From CAZHEV01 sp964531335 [NCBI: uncultured bacterium] (GTDB lineage Bacteria > Eisenbacteria > RBG-16-71-46 > CAZHEV01), in contig CAZHEV010000009.1 of the NCBI GenBank assembly GCA_964531335.1, positions 1-64,000 of the forward strand: 64,000 nucleotides of DNA. Direction: 5' to 3'. Below the pieces are notes generated by a model. It made no database searches. It had not been told where the DNA came from and worked only from the letters and a program-made list of their open reading frames with translations. Below are positions 36,540 through 46,214 of this stretch, in pieces. Position 1 is the first letter of the stretch. Each line of letters starts with the position of its first letter. The position numbers and the translations under genes are program-made.

Positions 36540-37526
36540 TCACTTGGAAAGAAGCCTTCTGATCTTTCTGCCCATCTCCGCCACCGGAAGCCTGTCCGCC
36601 TGTTCGCGCAGACGCTCCAGGCGCTTGCACCCGCTCTCGGAGTCCCGCGACCACTCCTCGGCGAACCGGCCGGACCTTATCTCGTCCAGGATCTCTCTCA
36701 TCCTGTCCCGGCAGCTCTCGTCCGCGATCCTGGGCCCGCGGGTGAGCTCCCCGAAAAGGGCTGTACGGCTTATTCTGGCGCGCATTCCGTCCAGGCCCTC
36801 CCTGCTCAGGATCGCGGCCAGCGTCTCGAGCTGGTGAACGCACTCCATATAAGCCATCTCGGGCGGGTAACCGGCCGACACCAGGACGTCGAAGGCCCTC
36901 GTCACCAGCCAGGCCAGTCCGCCGCATAGGACGGCCTGCTCGCCGAAAAGATCGACCTCGGTCTCCTCCGCGAAGGTGGTGGGCATAAGTCCAACCCTGG
37001 CGCAACCCAATGCCTTTGCATATGATAAGGCCAGATCGAACGCGGCGCCCGAGGCGTCGGCCCCGGCGGCCACGTACGCCGGCAGGCCTGATCCGGAAGC
37101 GTATAGCTCCCGCAGCGCCCGCCCCGGCCCCAGCGGCGCCACCAGCAACACGTCGACTAACCGGGGCGGCTTCACTTTGCCGTAGTGAAAGGCGAAGCCG
37201 TGGGCGAAGCAAAGAGCGTGACCCGCGGAGAGCCGGCCATCAAGGTGCGCGTCGTAGAACGATCCAACGTGCTCGTCGGGGATCAGGATCGACAGGACCT
37301 GGGCCGCATCCGGCAGCTCCCGGGGCGCGACGCAAGACAGCCCCTCCCGCGTCACCTCTTCGCGGGAAGGGCTGTCCGGTCTCAGAGCCACTACGACGGA
37401 AACGCCCGAGTCCCTGAGGTTGAGCGCGTGGGCTCTCCCCTGGTTTCCGAACCCGGCAATACCCACGGTCTTGCCGGCGAGAAGGTCACGGGTCACGTCC
37501 TTGTCTCTGTAGAAGGGTCCTGGCAC
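36540..37526 (-). CDS. Ketol-acid reductoisomerase homologue lacking catalytic Lys
   Basis: A 328-residue class I KARI-like protein. The Rossmann NAD(P)H site is present (GIAGFGNQGRAHALNLRDSG), as are LFGEQAVLCGGL, E228 in MECVHQLETLA and TRGPRI. The metal ligands D192 and E196 are intact. However, the invariant lysine of the APKGPG loop is leucine (L132, APLGPG), and the second domain Glu of ECLHE is Gln (Q232). The GTG start has GGAG upstream. No ilvB, ilvN or ilvD is nearby. True KARI activity is doubtful; it may be a repurposed reductase. The family assignment is clear, its function is not. Confidence 0.8.
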   Translation of the reverse strand: MPGPFYRDKDVTRDLLAGKTVGIAGFGNQGRAHALNLRDSGVSVVVALRPDSPSREEVTREGLSCVAPRELPDAAQVLSILIPDEHVGSFYDAHLDGRLSAGHALCFAHGFAFHYGKVKPPRLVDVLLVAPLGPGRALRELYASGSGLPAYVAAGADASGAAFDLALSYAKALGCARVGLMPTTFAEETEVDLFGEQAVLCGGLAWLVTRAFDVLVSAGYPPEMAYMECVHQLETLAAILSREGLDGMRARISRTALFGELTRGPRIADESCRDRMREILDEIRSGRFAEEWSRDSESGCKRLERLREQADRLPVAEMGRKIRRLLSK

Positions 37527-37571
37527 GGGTGGCTCCGTCCGGTGTCCGCGTCCAAAGGAGACCGGCGGCGG

Positions 37572-38873
37572 CTACTCCTGAGGCGCGAACTGGATCCGGC
37601 CGGTCTCGTAGCCGTTGGTGAACACGACCGCCTGGCCCTTGGTCCAGTAGAACCAGCACTCGACGTCGCTGCCGCTGTCCTCCTTGTACGCGTAGATGTT
37701 CTCGGGAACGCCCAGGGACTCCATGGTGGCCTTCATGTCTTTCCAGGTCGCGTACTCGTCGCCCAGTCTCTTCTGAAGGGTCGATTCGTTCCTGAACTTC
37801 GACTTCTCCAGCTTGTACTCATCCGATCCCAGGGCCTTCGCCAGCGCGAAGTAGAGCACGCCCTTCATCTGCATATCGCTCGAGCCGCCGGCTTTCACGT
37901 AGGCCTGAGCCATGCTCATGTAGTAGGTGGGCTCGCGCGGCGTGCGGTCGAGGAGCTGCCCGAAGGCGCTTATCGCCTCCTCGTAGTCCTCGGCCACCAT
38001 GTTGCCGTAGGCGTAGTAATACAGCGCGTCGTCGTCGGCCGGGTTGTGGTCGTAGAGGACCTTGAAGATATCGGCCGCGCGATTCAAGGCGTCCTCGTCG
38101 CCGGTGTCCTCGGCCATATCGAGATAGGTGATGCCGAGGTCGAAGAGGTAGCCCGTCCCCTTCTCATCGTCCTCGACCTTCGCCAGGATCTGGTCGGGCG
38201 ACGAGTTCTCCACGGCGAAGCCCTCCTCGTCCACGGTCAGCTCCAGCACTTTCCTGTAGAAGTTGATGGCCTGCTCGTAGTCCTTTTCTCTCCGGAAATC
38301 CGCGGCTTGGTTTGCGAAGGTGCCGATGAGGTTGGTCCGGGCCATCTCGTCCTCCGGGCTCAGGGCGAGAGCCTTCTCGTAGTACCGGACCGCGAGGTCC
38401 GTCTCGCCGATCTCCGAATAGCAGAAGCCCATGTTTATGTACTGGTTGGGATCGTCCTGGTTTAGGTACGCGGCCTCCTGGAACTCCCCGAGAGCGTCGC
38501 CGTAGGACTTCTCCTTCATGAGCTCGACGCCCCTGTTGTAGTGATCGGCCCTGTAGTGCTGGACGGCGTCCTGGACCTCGTCCTTCAACTCCGGCGTCTT
38601 CTGCACCGCCATCCTGAAGTTCTCGCCGGCCTCTTCGTTCTTATCCAGCTCGGCGTACGCCTTGGCGAGCTCCCGGTAGTTCTTTCCGGTCTCCGGGTCC
38701 TCCTGCACGGCGATCTCGAACTGCTCCGCCGCCTTCTCGTACAGCTTTTGGCTGAAATAGAGCTTTCCGCTCTGGTAGGGCTGGCTGGCCTTCGAACAGC
38801 CTGACATCTGCCCCGCGAAAACAAGCGCCAATACGACGGGCAGCACCCAGAGAACGTTCATCGTGCGTTTCAT
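37572..38873 (-). CDS. TPR-repeat lipoprotein
   Basis: A 433-residue predicted envelope lipoprotein. Signal segment ending FAGQMSGC (lipobox). The body is a string of tetratricopeptide repeats with the usual 34-residue spacing (for example AAEQFEIAVQEDPETGKNYRELAKAYAE and LAVRYYEKALALSPEDEMARTNL), interrupted near 210-260. The last 60 residues are aromatic-rich (VECWFYWTKGQAVVFTNGYETG) and form a separate domain. It probably mediates protein contacts in the envelope. Its partner is not identified. Confidence 0.85.
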   Translation of the reverse strand: MKRTMNVLWVLPVVLALVFAGQMSGCSKASQPYQSGKLYFSQKLYEKAAEQFEIAVQEDPETGKNYRELAKAYAELDKNEEAGENFRMAVQKTPELKDEVQDAVQHYRADHYNRGVELMKEKSYGDALGEFQEAAYLNQDDPNQYINMGFCYSEIGETDLAVRYYEKALALSPEDEMARTNLIGTFANQAADFRREKDYEQAINFYRKVLELTVDEEGFAVENSSPDQILAKVEDDEKGTGYLFDLGITYLDMAEDTGDEDALNRAADIFKVLYDHNPADDDALYYYAYGNMVAEDYEEAISAFGQLLDRTPREPTYYMSMAQAYVKAGGSSDMQMKGVLYFALAKALGSDEYKLEKSKFRNESTLQKRLGDEYATWKDMKATMESLGVPENIYAYKEDSGSDVECWFYWTKGQAVVFTNGYETGRIQFAPQE

Positions 38874-38980
38874 TCCGCATCCCTCCTCACTCTACCGAGA
38901 ATCCGCACCCCGCCCGGCATCACCATGACCGCCGCCCCCGTGGCGGGCCGGTCCCGGCGTCCGGGCCTACAGCTAGTATA

Positions 38981-39754
38981 TCACAACAATCTGTTCCCGT
39001 TCACGGTAAGGCCGAACGAGCAGCCCAGCCTCTCGGCGGCCTTCTTGCACGCGAGCATCCTGGACAGGAATATCTCGAAGTACTCCATCACCTGGGATAT
39101 CTTGGTGTCAATCGTCAGCTCGAGAGATATCTCTTTTCTGTTCTCGTGCACCCGCAGGAACGAGTTCGAAGCGGCGTAATTGACCCGATCGTGGATGTCG
39201 AACTTGATCATGTCCGGGTTCCGCACCCTGGTCCTGTGCACGTCGGACTTGTCCGCCAGAACGAGCGCCGCCGCGACGTCGCTGACAGGATCGCCGTTCT
39301 GCTCGTGGTGGTTGCCGATGGCGGCGACCACTTCCGATATCTCGTCGAACGGCATTCCCATGCGGCTCAGAATCGACTCCGCTATCAGGGCCCCGGACTG
39401 GGCCTCGTACTCCCTGTTCACCAGATTGCCCAGGTCGTGGAGATAGCCGGCAATGGAGGCCAGCTCCGCATCTCTCTGGGTCCTGCCCAGGTGCGTCAGT
39501 ATGTTGTAGGCGATCTTGGCGACCAGGCTCGCGTGCCTGTCGCCGTGCTCGGTGTACCCGATCACGCCCAGGTGACGGTCTGCCCTCTCCATGTAGGACC
39601 TGACGCCGGGATCGGCCTTGACGTCGGCGAGCGTGATGGGAGCGGCCCCCGTGGAAGCGCCCTCACCGGATGCCACGCCCGGCCCGCGATCGTTGCCGTC
39701 GCGCGGGCGGGGGCTCCGTCCGGAGCCCGCTTTGTTTTGTGTTGGGTTTCTCAT
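38981..39754 (-). CDS. HD-domain phosphohydrolase-like protein
   Basis: A 257-residue protein with the metal-dependent HD pattern: EHGDRHASLVAKIAYNIL (first His), AGYLHDLGNL (HD pair) and GNHHEQNG. The first 40 residues are low complexity. The substrate is unknown; related proteins are annotated only as HD-domain proteins. The start has AGAAGG eight nt upstream. Confidence 0.85.
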   Translation of the reverse strand: MRNPTQNKAGSGRSPRPRDGNDRGPGVASGEGASTGAAPITLADVKADPGVRSYMERADRHLGVIGYTEHGDRHASLVAKIAYNILTHLGRTQRDAELASIAGYLHDLGNLVNREYEAQSGALIAESILSRMGMPFDEISEVVAAIGNHHEQNGDPVSDVAAALVLADKSDVHRTRVRNPDMIKFDIHDRVNYAASNSFLRVHENRKEISLELTIDTKISQVMEYFEIFLSRMLACKKAAERLGCSFGLTVNGNRLL

Positions 39755-39826
39755 ATCACAACCTTCTTTGAATCAAATCGCTCAAGGCAGAATCCTATGA
39801 ATCCACGCCTCGAAGTCAAGCGAAAC

Positions 39827-41860
39827 TTACATCAGTTGCAGGGGATCGACGTCCATGCCCACGGCGAGCTTGGCGGGCCGTTCGGCTTCGGATATGGCTT
39901 TGAGAGCCTCGATGCTCCTGCGCAGCTCCCGGAGCGAATCCCCCCTGAGCGTCACGTGCCAGCGCGTCCTGTTTCTGATCCTGCTTATGGGGTAAGGAGC
40001 GGGCCCCATAACGTCTACTCCCGAGATCTTACCGCTCCTCAGCCACTTGTCCATCTTCTCCTTGACGAGCGTGGAACAGCGGATTACCTCGCCCTCGTCG
40101 CGGCCCGTGAACGATACGTCAACGAGTCGCGAGAAAGGAGGGAAGCCGAGCTCCTTTCTGTCCTGGATCTCCCTTCCGTAGAAAAGCTCGAAGTCCTGCA
40201 GCGCGGCGGCCCTGACGCTGGGATGGTCGGGCAGAAAAGTCTGAACCACCACCTCGCCGGGAGTCCCGCCGCGGCCGGCCCTGCCCGCCACCTGCGTCAG
40301 GAGCTGGAACGTCCTCTCCGACGCTCTGAAGTCGGGAAGGTTGAGCTGAGTGTCGGCGTGGACGACGCCCACGAGGGTAACCCCGGGGAAATCCAGCCCC
40401 TTGGCCACCATCTGGGTGCCCAGGAGGATGGACGCCTCGCCCGAGCTGAACGTCTCCACCATGCTCCTCTGCGATCCCCTGCGCCGTGTCGAGTCGATGT
40501 CCATTCTCAAAACGCGGACCCCGGGGAACATCTCTTTGATCTCGTCTTCCACCTTCTGGGTGCCGACTCCGCCGAACCAGAAATTGGACCCCGCGCACTT
40601 CGGACACGTCTTCGTCCCTTTGGAGGAGTAGCCGCAGTAGTGACAGGTGAGGCGATGTGGATCGGAGTGATAGGTCAACGCCACCTCGCACTTGGGACAG
40701 CGGAAAGACGTCCCGCAATCCCTGCATTGCACGAACGTGGAATGCCCGCGCCTGTTTATGAACAGGATGACCTGCTCCCCCTTCTCCAGCCTGTCCTCGA
40801 TCCTGTCCCTCAAGACGCCGCTGAAGAACCGGGAGCCGGCCGCCGCGGAGTCCTCGCCGCGCTTCTCCCGCTCCTCCCGCATGTCCACGACCTCGACCGA
40901 CGCCATGGGCCTGGAGTCCACCCTGCACGGGAGGTGAAGCATCGCGTACTTGCCCGAGAGGGCGTTGTTGTAGCTTTCCAGGCTTGGGGTGGCGGAGCCC
41001 AGCATAACCACGCAGCCCTCCAGTTGCCCCCTCTTCACCGCCACGTCCCTTGCGTTATATCTTGGGACATCGTTCTGCTTGTAGGAGGGCTCGTGCTCCT
41101 CGTCCACGATGATGAGTCTCAGGTCCTTCAAGGGGGAGAATACGGCGGATCTCGCGCCGACCACCACCTTCGCCTCGCCGGCGCCCGCCTTCACCCATGT
41201 GATATACCTCTCCGAAGGGGACAGGCCGCTGTGGGTGACCACTACGGCGTCCCCGAAGAACTCGCGAAACCTCTCCACCAACTGCGTGGAGAGGGATATC
41301 TCCGGCACAAGAACGAGACACGCTCCGCCGCCGCGAACCACCTCCGCTGCGGCCCTACAGTACACGAAAGTCTTTCCGCTCCCCGTGACCCCCTGCAGCA
41401 GGCAGACCTCGAAGCCGCTCCCTGCGAGGCGCGTTGAAAGGGCTTCCAGGATCGCGCGCTGGTGTGAGCTGGGCTCGAGGGCCGGCCCGTGCTCGGGAAC
41501 GGTGGGACGCCCCGCCGTGACCGCCGGGATCCTCAGCCTTCCCACCGGCTTCGGCACCGCGGCCTTCAGGACCTCTCCCCAGGGCGCCATATAGTACGAA
41601 GAGACCCAGCGGGTCAGCCGCATCACGGGCTCGCCCAGCGGGCCCCCCACGAGAGCCTTGATATCCCTGAGGCCCCGGGGGGGCTCCCCCTCGAAGACCT
41701 CTATTACGAAACCCCTGAGGCTGCGGCTCCTGAAGGGAACGGACACCTGGCATCCCGGCCGCAACTGCCCGTGCAGATCGGGCGGAACGCCATAGACGAA
41801 GAAACCCTCCAAGGGGAGCGGAAGCGCCACCCTCGCCAGAGAAAGAGATCGTTGAGACAT
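39827..41860 (-). CDS. priA: Primosomal protein N' (replication restart helicase)
   Basis: Reloads the replisome at stalled forks. The 677-residue protein has an N-terminal 3'-end binding domain, Walker A GVTGSGKTFVYCRA, DEEH box IVDEEHEPSYKQND, and eight zinc-binding cysteines in CRDCGTSFRCPKCE and CHYCGYSSKGTKTCPKC. It is somewhat shorter than E. coli PriA (732). A conserved RF motif (QVAGRAGRGGTPG) is present in the C-terminal helicase lobe. It stands alone on the minus strand. Confidence 0.95.
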   Translation of the reverse strand: MSQRSLSLARVALPLPLEGFFVYGVPPDLHGQLRPGCQVSVPFRSRSLRGFVIEVFEGEPPRGLRDIKALVGGPLGEPVMRLTRWVSSYYMAPWGEVLKAAVPKPVGRLRIPAVTAGRPTVPEHGPALEPSSHQRAILEALSTRLAGSGFEVCLLQGVTGSGKTFVYCRAAAEVVRGGGACLVLVPEISLSTQLVERFREFFGDAVVVTHSGLSPSERYITWVKAGAGEAKVVVGARSAVFSPLKDLRLIIVDEEHEPSYKQNDVPRYNARDVAVKRGQLEGCVVMLGSATPSLESYNNALSGKYAMLHLPCRVDSRPMASVEVVDMREEREKRGEDSAAAGSRFFSGVLRDRIEDRLEKGEQVILFINRRGHSTFVQCRDCGTSFRCPKCEVALTYHSDPHRLTCHYCGYSSKGTKTCPKCAGSNFWFGGVGTQKVEDEIKEMFPGVRVLRMDIDSTRRRGSQRSMVETFSSGEASILLGTQMVAKGLDFPGVTLVGVVHADTQLNLPDFRASERTFQLLTQVAGRAGRGGTPGEVVVQTFLPDHPSVRAAALQDFELFYGREIQDRKELGFPPFSRLVDVSFTGRDEGEVIRCSTLVKEKMDKWLRSGKISGVDVMGPAPYPISRIRNRTRWHVTLRGDSLRELRRSIEALKAISEAERPAKLAVGMDVDPLQLM

Positions 41861-41975
41861 ATAGCTCGCCAGGATTAGATACGACTACAGCGGCCGGTGG
41901 AATGATAAGGCTTCTGAGGAACAGGATAGACGGACCCGTGACCGGGGGCAAGTGGAATCGGACGGGCCGATCGCC

Positions 41976-42380
41976 TCAACGCCCCCCGGTGGCCACCTTG
42001 GACCTGCCGGGGCGTCCGATGTGCGCGCTTATCCTCTCTACGAGCTTCCTGGGGCTGAAAGGCTTGGTTATATACTCGTCCCCGCCGGCGTCCAGCCCGA
42101 CCCTTTGATCCATGCTCCTTCCCTTGGCCGAGAGCAGGATCACGGGGATGCCCTTGGTCTTATCGGCTGATTTCAGGCGCCTGCACGTCTCATAGCCGTC
42201 GAGCCTGGGCATCATGATGTCCAGAACGATCAGATCCGGAAGGTCACGCTCCGCCTTGGCGATCGCTTCCTCGCCGTCGAAGGCGGTCAGGACCTCGTAG
42301 CCCTCCATCCCCAGGCTGAACTCGAGTATGTGCACTATGTAGGCTTCGTCGTCTACGACAAGGACCTTGCCTTTGTTCAT
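41976..42380 (-). CDS. CheY-like single-domain response regulator
   Basis: A 134-residue receiver domain: acidic pocket VVDDEAY, phospho-acceptor Asp in LIVLDIMMPRLDGYE, Thr/Ser switch LLSAKG, and Lys in YITKPFSPRKL. The ATG at 42380 is chosen over a longer in-frame extension because it starts the domain directly and has GGGGA upstream. It ends the GGDEF-kinase-receiver operon; the adjacent histidine kinase is its likely phosphodonor. The C-terminus KVATGGR lacks an output domain. Confidence 0.9.
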   Translation of the reverse strand: MNKGKVLVVDDEAYIVHILEFSLGMEGYEVLTAFDGEEAIAKAERDLPDLIVLDIMMPRLDGYETCRRLKSADKTKGIPVILLSAKGRSMDQRVGLDAGGDEYITKPFSPRKLVERISAHIGRPGRSKVATGGR

Positions 42381-42430
42381 CGCTGATTCCCCGTTCGATT
42401 CGGCCCCCCCTCCGAGGACCCGAGGCGAAC

Positions 42431-45187
42431 CTAGTCTTCGCAAGCCGGCACTTCCATCCTCTCCTCGGGCGCGGCGGTCTCCTCCGCCGCGTCCTCCTCG
42501 GAGGTGAGGAGGCCCTGCCTGCGCATGATCTTCACAAGGGCGTCGACCACTACCGGATCGAATTGGGTGCCCGAGCAGCTCTTCAGCTCGCGCACCGCCT
42601 CGTCAATTGTGACTGTCTCCCGGTAGGGACGTCCGACCGTCATCGACTCGAAGGCGTCCATGACGGCGAGGATTCGTCCCCCGATCGGTATTTGCTCACC
42701 TTTGATTCCGTCGGGATAGCCGGTTCCGTCGTACCTCTCGTGATGAGAGAGCACTATGCGGCGCACCACTTCCTCGTACTCCAAGGGCATGACCAGCCGC
42801 GCGCCCTCGGCCGGATGCTCCCTGAGATACTCCAGCTCGCGCTCGGAAAGCTCTCCCCGCCCCTCCAGGAACTTCTGCCCCAACAGCCTCATTCCCACGT
42901 CGTGGACACTCGCCGCATAACCCAGCTCCTTCACCTGGTCGCCATCGAGGCCCAGCTCCCGGCCGATCCGCAGAGTCCATTCGAAGTAGGATCCGCCGGA
43001 CAACCTTGTCCTGTACCTCCTGGTGTTCTCGACCACGGCTTTCAGCGAGCTCAGAGTCTCCTGCGCGAGGCGTTTGTTCTCGCTGAGACTCCGGGCCCTA
43101 GACCAGAGGAGCGTGAAGGAGTCCGACAAACAGCAAAGCAGCGTAAGGTCGTCCTCGTTCAGAGGCGCCAGGGTATCCTTGTTGTTGGCGTTCAACACCC
43201 CCACCACCGTCCCGTCCACCTTGATCGGCACCGCGAGCACCGACCTCGATGTGTGAGCGGGGTGAGGGGCGGACGAGAACCTCGGGTCGCTGTAAAAATC
43301 CGTCACCAGCATGGGCTCGCCCCTGCTCGCCACCCATCCGGCGACCCCGTCGCCGACCTTGCACTTGGCGCTCCTCGCCACGTGCTCGCTCAGTCCGACG
43401 GACGATAGGATGCTCAGCTCGTCGTCCTTGAGGATCATCAGCGAGACCGTCTTCGCCTCCGTGACCTCGGAGATCATTCGAATTATCTCCTTTACGATCT
43501 CGATGGCCTGGGGGTCGCAGATATCGCTTATGGTCGAATTGTAGAAGATCCTCTTGTCCTCTCTGATCCTGGGCAGAGTGAAACTGAAGTCGGATCCCTT
43601 GCCCACCTCGCTGTTCACCTCGATCTTTCCGCTGTGCCACTCCACGATGGCCTTCGATATGGCAAGGCCGAGCCCCGAGCCCCCGAACTGCCTGGTCGCC
43701 GAGCTGTCCACCTGATAGAACCGCTCGAAGATCTTGGCCAGCTCTGTCTCGGGGATGCCTATTCCCGTGTCCCTCACGCTGAAACGCAGCAGGCCCCCTT
43801 CGTCCTCGACGCAGATTGTCACCGTTCCGGAATCGGAAGTGAACTTGACGGCGTTGCCCGCGAGGTTCAATAGCGCCTGTTTGATCAGGTCCCTGTCGGC
43901 CTCGATGGGCATCTCGCCGGACTCGGGCATCGCGAGGATCTCCATGCCCTTCTTCTCGGAGGACGGCTTCAGGATCGCCGCCGTCTCGTGCACGAGCTCA
44001 ACCGCGTCGAACTCCTCGCGCCTTATCTTCGACTTGCCGGCTTCGAGCCGGGACAGGTCCAGTATCGCGTCGATGAGCGCGGCGAGCCGGTTGCTCTCCT
44101 CGTTCACCACCGTGAGGAATTCCCGCTGCATCTCGATGTTGTCGGAGCCCAGGTATCTCATCAAAGTCTGCACGTACGCGGTTATCGAGGTGAGCGGAGT
44201 CCTCAGCTCGTGCGATACGGTGGCCACGAAGTTGGACTTGAGCTCGTTGAGCTCCTTCATCCGCTCCGCGGCCTCTTCGATCTGGCGCATGTTCTGTTCG
44301 AGCTGCGTATAGAGCTTCGCGTTCTGGATGGCAGTGACGACTTGACTGCCGAATACCTCGAGCAGCTCGATCGTGGCCCTGTCGGGCACCCGCCTGTCCA
44401 CGGGATCGTCCACGGACAGGTAGCCGAGGAGCTCCTTGTCCAGCGTCCAGAGAGGAACGAAGAGCACGTCGTCCTGGTGCCACTCACCCTCGCCCCTCTC
44501 TCCGAGATTCGGAACGTAGCCCCCGTCGTCCTCCCCCCAGAAGTTGCGCGTGTGGCTGATGAAGTAGGAGCTGCTTATCCTGAACTCCTCGCGCATCCAG
44601 CTCCTGAACTGGTCCTCGCGTATCTTCGACTCCTCGAGCATGCTCATGGCGTCCGCCTCCAGACCGGCGAAGGCCTTTGCCTCGAGGACTCTCTCCTCCG
44701 GATTGAGAATTCTCAAAAGGACTATCTTGAAACCCAGGCTCTCGCGAGCCGCGTTTACCACCTGTGACAGCACCAGGTCCAGGTCCAGATGCGAGTTGAT
44801 GCTGTTGCCGACTTCGAGGATCTTCGTGAGCTCTTCCGCCCGGCGCTTGCTGCTTTCGAGCTTGTTGATGTAAAGCTCCGCTATGCGCTCCTTCTCCCGC
44901 TTGGCGCGCTCCATATCCTCCTGTAGCCCCGCTCTCTCCTGCTCCAGACGCCATTTCTCGTCCTCGGCCTCTTGGTGTTTCTCGCGCCAGCGCCGCGTCG
45001 CGGCGAGCTCAATCGTTCCGCCGCGCAGAAGGAGCGTCATCACCCCGAGACAGGCCGCTATAACGCCCATGGCTATCGCCACGTGAGCGAAGCCGAGACC
45101 GCCGAGCTGGGCCTGTATCGCCTCAGTACTCGGAACGGTTCGGCCTGCTATGTCCATGATGCAGCTTGTCAGATCCAACGAATACAC
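42431..45187 (-). CDS. GAF histidine kinase fused to a second GAF and an HD-GYP domain
   Basis: A 918-residue sensor. Order: one TM helix (about 35-55), coiled coil (60-125), GAF (about 135-295), HisKA with H326 (ATVSHELRTPLTS), HATPase with N445 (NLAGNAVKF) and DTGIGIPE, second GAF (about 555-690), then HD-GYP (about 715-885). In the last domain the HD pair is H762-D763 (SVHDVGMRLL) and the GYP loop is HHERYDGTGYPDG; the HDxGK lysine is Met. HD-GYP proteins hydrolyse cyclic di-GMP. The chain ends in an acidic tail. Directly preceding it is a GGDEF response regulator, so synthesis and turnover of the same messenger are linked. Confidence 0.92.
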   Translation of the reverse strand: MYSLDLTSCIMDIAGRTVPSTEAIQAQLGGLGFAHVAIAMGVIAACLGVMTLLLRGGTIELAATRRWREKHQEAEDEKWRLEQERAGLQEDMERAKREKERIAELYINKLESSKRRAEELTKILEVGNSINSHLDLDLVLSQVVNAARESLGFKIVLLRILNPEERVLEAKAFAGLEADAMSMLEESKIREDQFRSWMREEFRISSSYFISHTRNFWGEDDGGYVPNLGERGEGEWHQDDVLFVPLWTLDKELLGYLSVDDPVDRRVPDRATIELLEVFGSQVVTAIQNAKLYTQLEQNMRQIEEAAERMKELNELKSNFVATVSHELRTPLTSITAYVQTLMRYLGSDNIEMQREFLTVVNEESNRLAALIDAILDLSRLEAGKSKIRREEFDAVELVHETAAILKPSSEKKGMEILAMPESGEMPIEADRDLIKQALLNLAGNAVKFTSDSGTVTICVEDEGGLLRFSVRDTGIGIPETELAKIFERFYQVDSSATRQFGGSGLGLAISKAIVEWHSGKIEVNSEVGKGSDFSFTLPRIREDKRIFYNSTISDICDPQAIEIVKEIIRMISEVTEAKTVSLMILKDDELSILSSVGLSEHVARSAKCKVGDGVAGWVASRGEPMLVTDFYSDPRFSSAPHPAHTSRSVLAVPIKVDGTVVGVLNANNKDTLAPLNEDDLTLLCCLSDSFTLLWSRARSLSENKRLAQETLSSLKAVVENTRRYRTRLSGGSYFEWTLRIGRELGLDGDQVKELGYAASVHDVGMRLLGQKFLEGRGELSERELEYLREHPAEGARLVMPLEYEEVVRRIVLSHHERYDGTGYPDGIKGEQIPIGGRILAVMDAFESMTVGRPYRETVTIDEAVRELKSCSGTQFDPVVVDALVKIMRRQGLLTSEEDAAEETAAPEERMEVPACED

Positions 45188-45233
45188 CGCTCCAATGGGG
45201 CCGCGTGGTCGAACTATCGGCCCGGTTCGCCCG

Positions 45234-46214
45234 TCAACCCGCTCCGCCCGACGCCCCGATCTTCGTCGAGCGGTCGCCCGCCGCGTCCGACCTGCGCTCG
45301 GTAACGACTATGCTGCCCTTGACCGACTTGCCGTAGCGCTTCAGCTCGGAGACCAGGTCGTTGATCCTGGCGAAGTGCGTTATGTCGTGCTCCTGGTTCG
45401 TGACGACCGCTATGGTAACGCTCACCAGACTGAAGCGCTCGTTCACGCCCCTTCGGCTCTCCACCTCTATGTACCCCCGCTCCAGGTCCTCCTCGTCGTA
45501 GAGGTCCCTCGCCTTGGCGTCGAACTGTTTCACTATTTCGTCGGCTATGGCGTCCGACTTGTCGGGAGTTGTCATGACCACAAAGTCGTCGCCGCCTATG
45601 TGCCCGAGGAAATCCGTTGAATTGCCGAAGCCGCCGACCGCGTCCGCTATTATGTTGGCCATGAGCTTGATGACGTCGTCGCCCCGCCTGTATCCGTACG
45701 TGTCGTTGTACGGCTTGAAGTTGTCCAGGTCGAGATACAGGAACGCGAATATGTCCTTTCTGAATATGCGCCGGTTTGCTTCGTGCTCGATGGATACGTT
45801 CCCAGGGAAGCCCGTCAGGGGATTGGCCTCCCTCTGAGTCCGGCTCCATCTGAGGAGATTCCTCACCCTCGCCAGAAGCTCGTCCAGCTCGTATGGTTTC
45901 GTGAGGTAGTCGTTGGCGCCGTACTCGAGCGTTCGGACCTTCTCGCCGAGATCGGACTTGGCCGTCAGAATGATAACGGGTATGTTGCTCGTCTCGTGGC
46001 GCCCTTTGAGCCGCTTGCACACCTCATGCCCGTCCATATCGGGCATCATCAGGTCGAGCAGAACGAGGTCGGGCCGGTCTTTCTTGACCTCCTCGAGCCC
46101 CTTGACGCCGTTCTCGGCCGTCGCGACACAGTACCCCGCCGACTGGAGCTGTACCTTGAGGATCTGCCTTATGTAGGGCTCGTCCTCCACTACTAGGATC
46201 TTCGCTTCTCCCAC
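45234..46214 (-). CDS. Response regulator with GGDEF-type output
   Basis: A 326-residue protein: receiver (about 1-120, phospho-Asp about residue 54 in LVLLDLMMPDMDG, Lys in YLTKPYELDEL) and a GGDEF domain (about 135-300). The nucleotide-binding loop LDLDNFKPYNDTYGYRRGD is intact, but the signature is GGDDF at 207-211 instead of GGDEF/GGEEF. The start is the GTG at 46214, preceded by AGGAG at 8 nt; an in-frame TTG lies five codons upstream. First gene of the operon with the fused histidine kinase and a CheY-like receiver. Confidence 0.9.
   Translation of the reverse strand: MGEAKILVVEDEPYIRQILKVQLQSAGYCVATAENGVKGLEEVKKDRPDLVLLDLMMPDMDGHEVCKRLKGRHETSNIPVIILTAKSDLGEKVRTLEYGANDYLTKPYELDELLARVRNLLRWSRTQREANPLTGFPGNVSIEHEANRRIFRKDIFAFLYLDLDNFKPYNDTYGYRRGDDVIKLMANIIADAVGGFGNSTDFLGHIGGDDFVVMTTPDKSDAIADEIVKQFDAKARDLYDEEDLERGYIEVESRRGVNERFSLVSVTIAVVTNQEHDITHFARINDLVSELKRYGKSVKGSIVVTERRSDAAGDRSTKIGASGGAG

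Noticed and set aside
39146-41437. A 763-residue plus-strand open frame
   Set aside because: Antisense to priA and to the HD gene; GC-rich wobble positions keep the opposite strand open. No family pattern, His/Leu/Val-rich composition typical of shadows.
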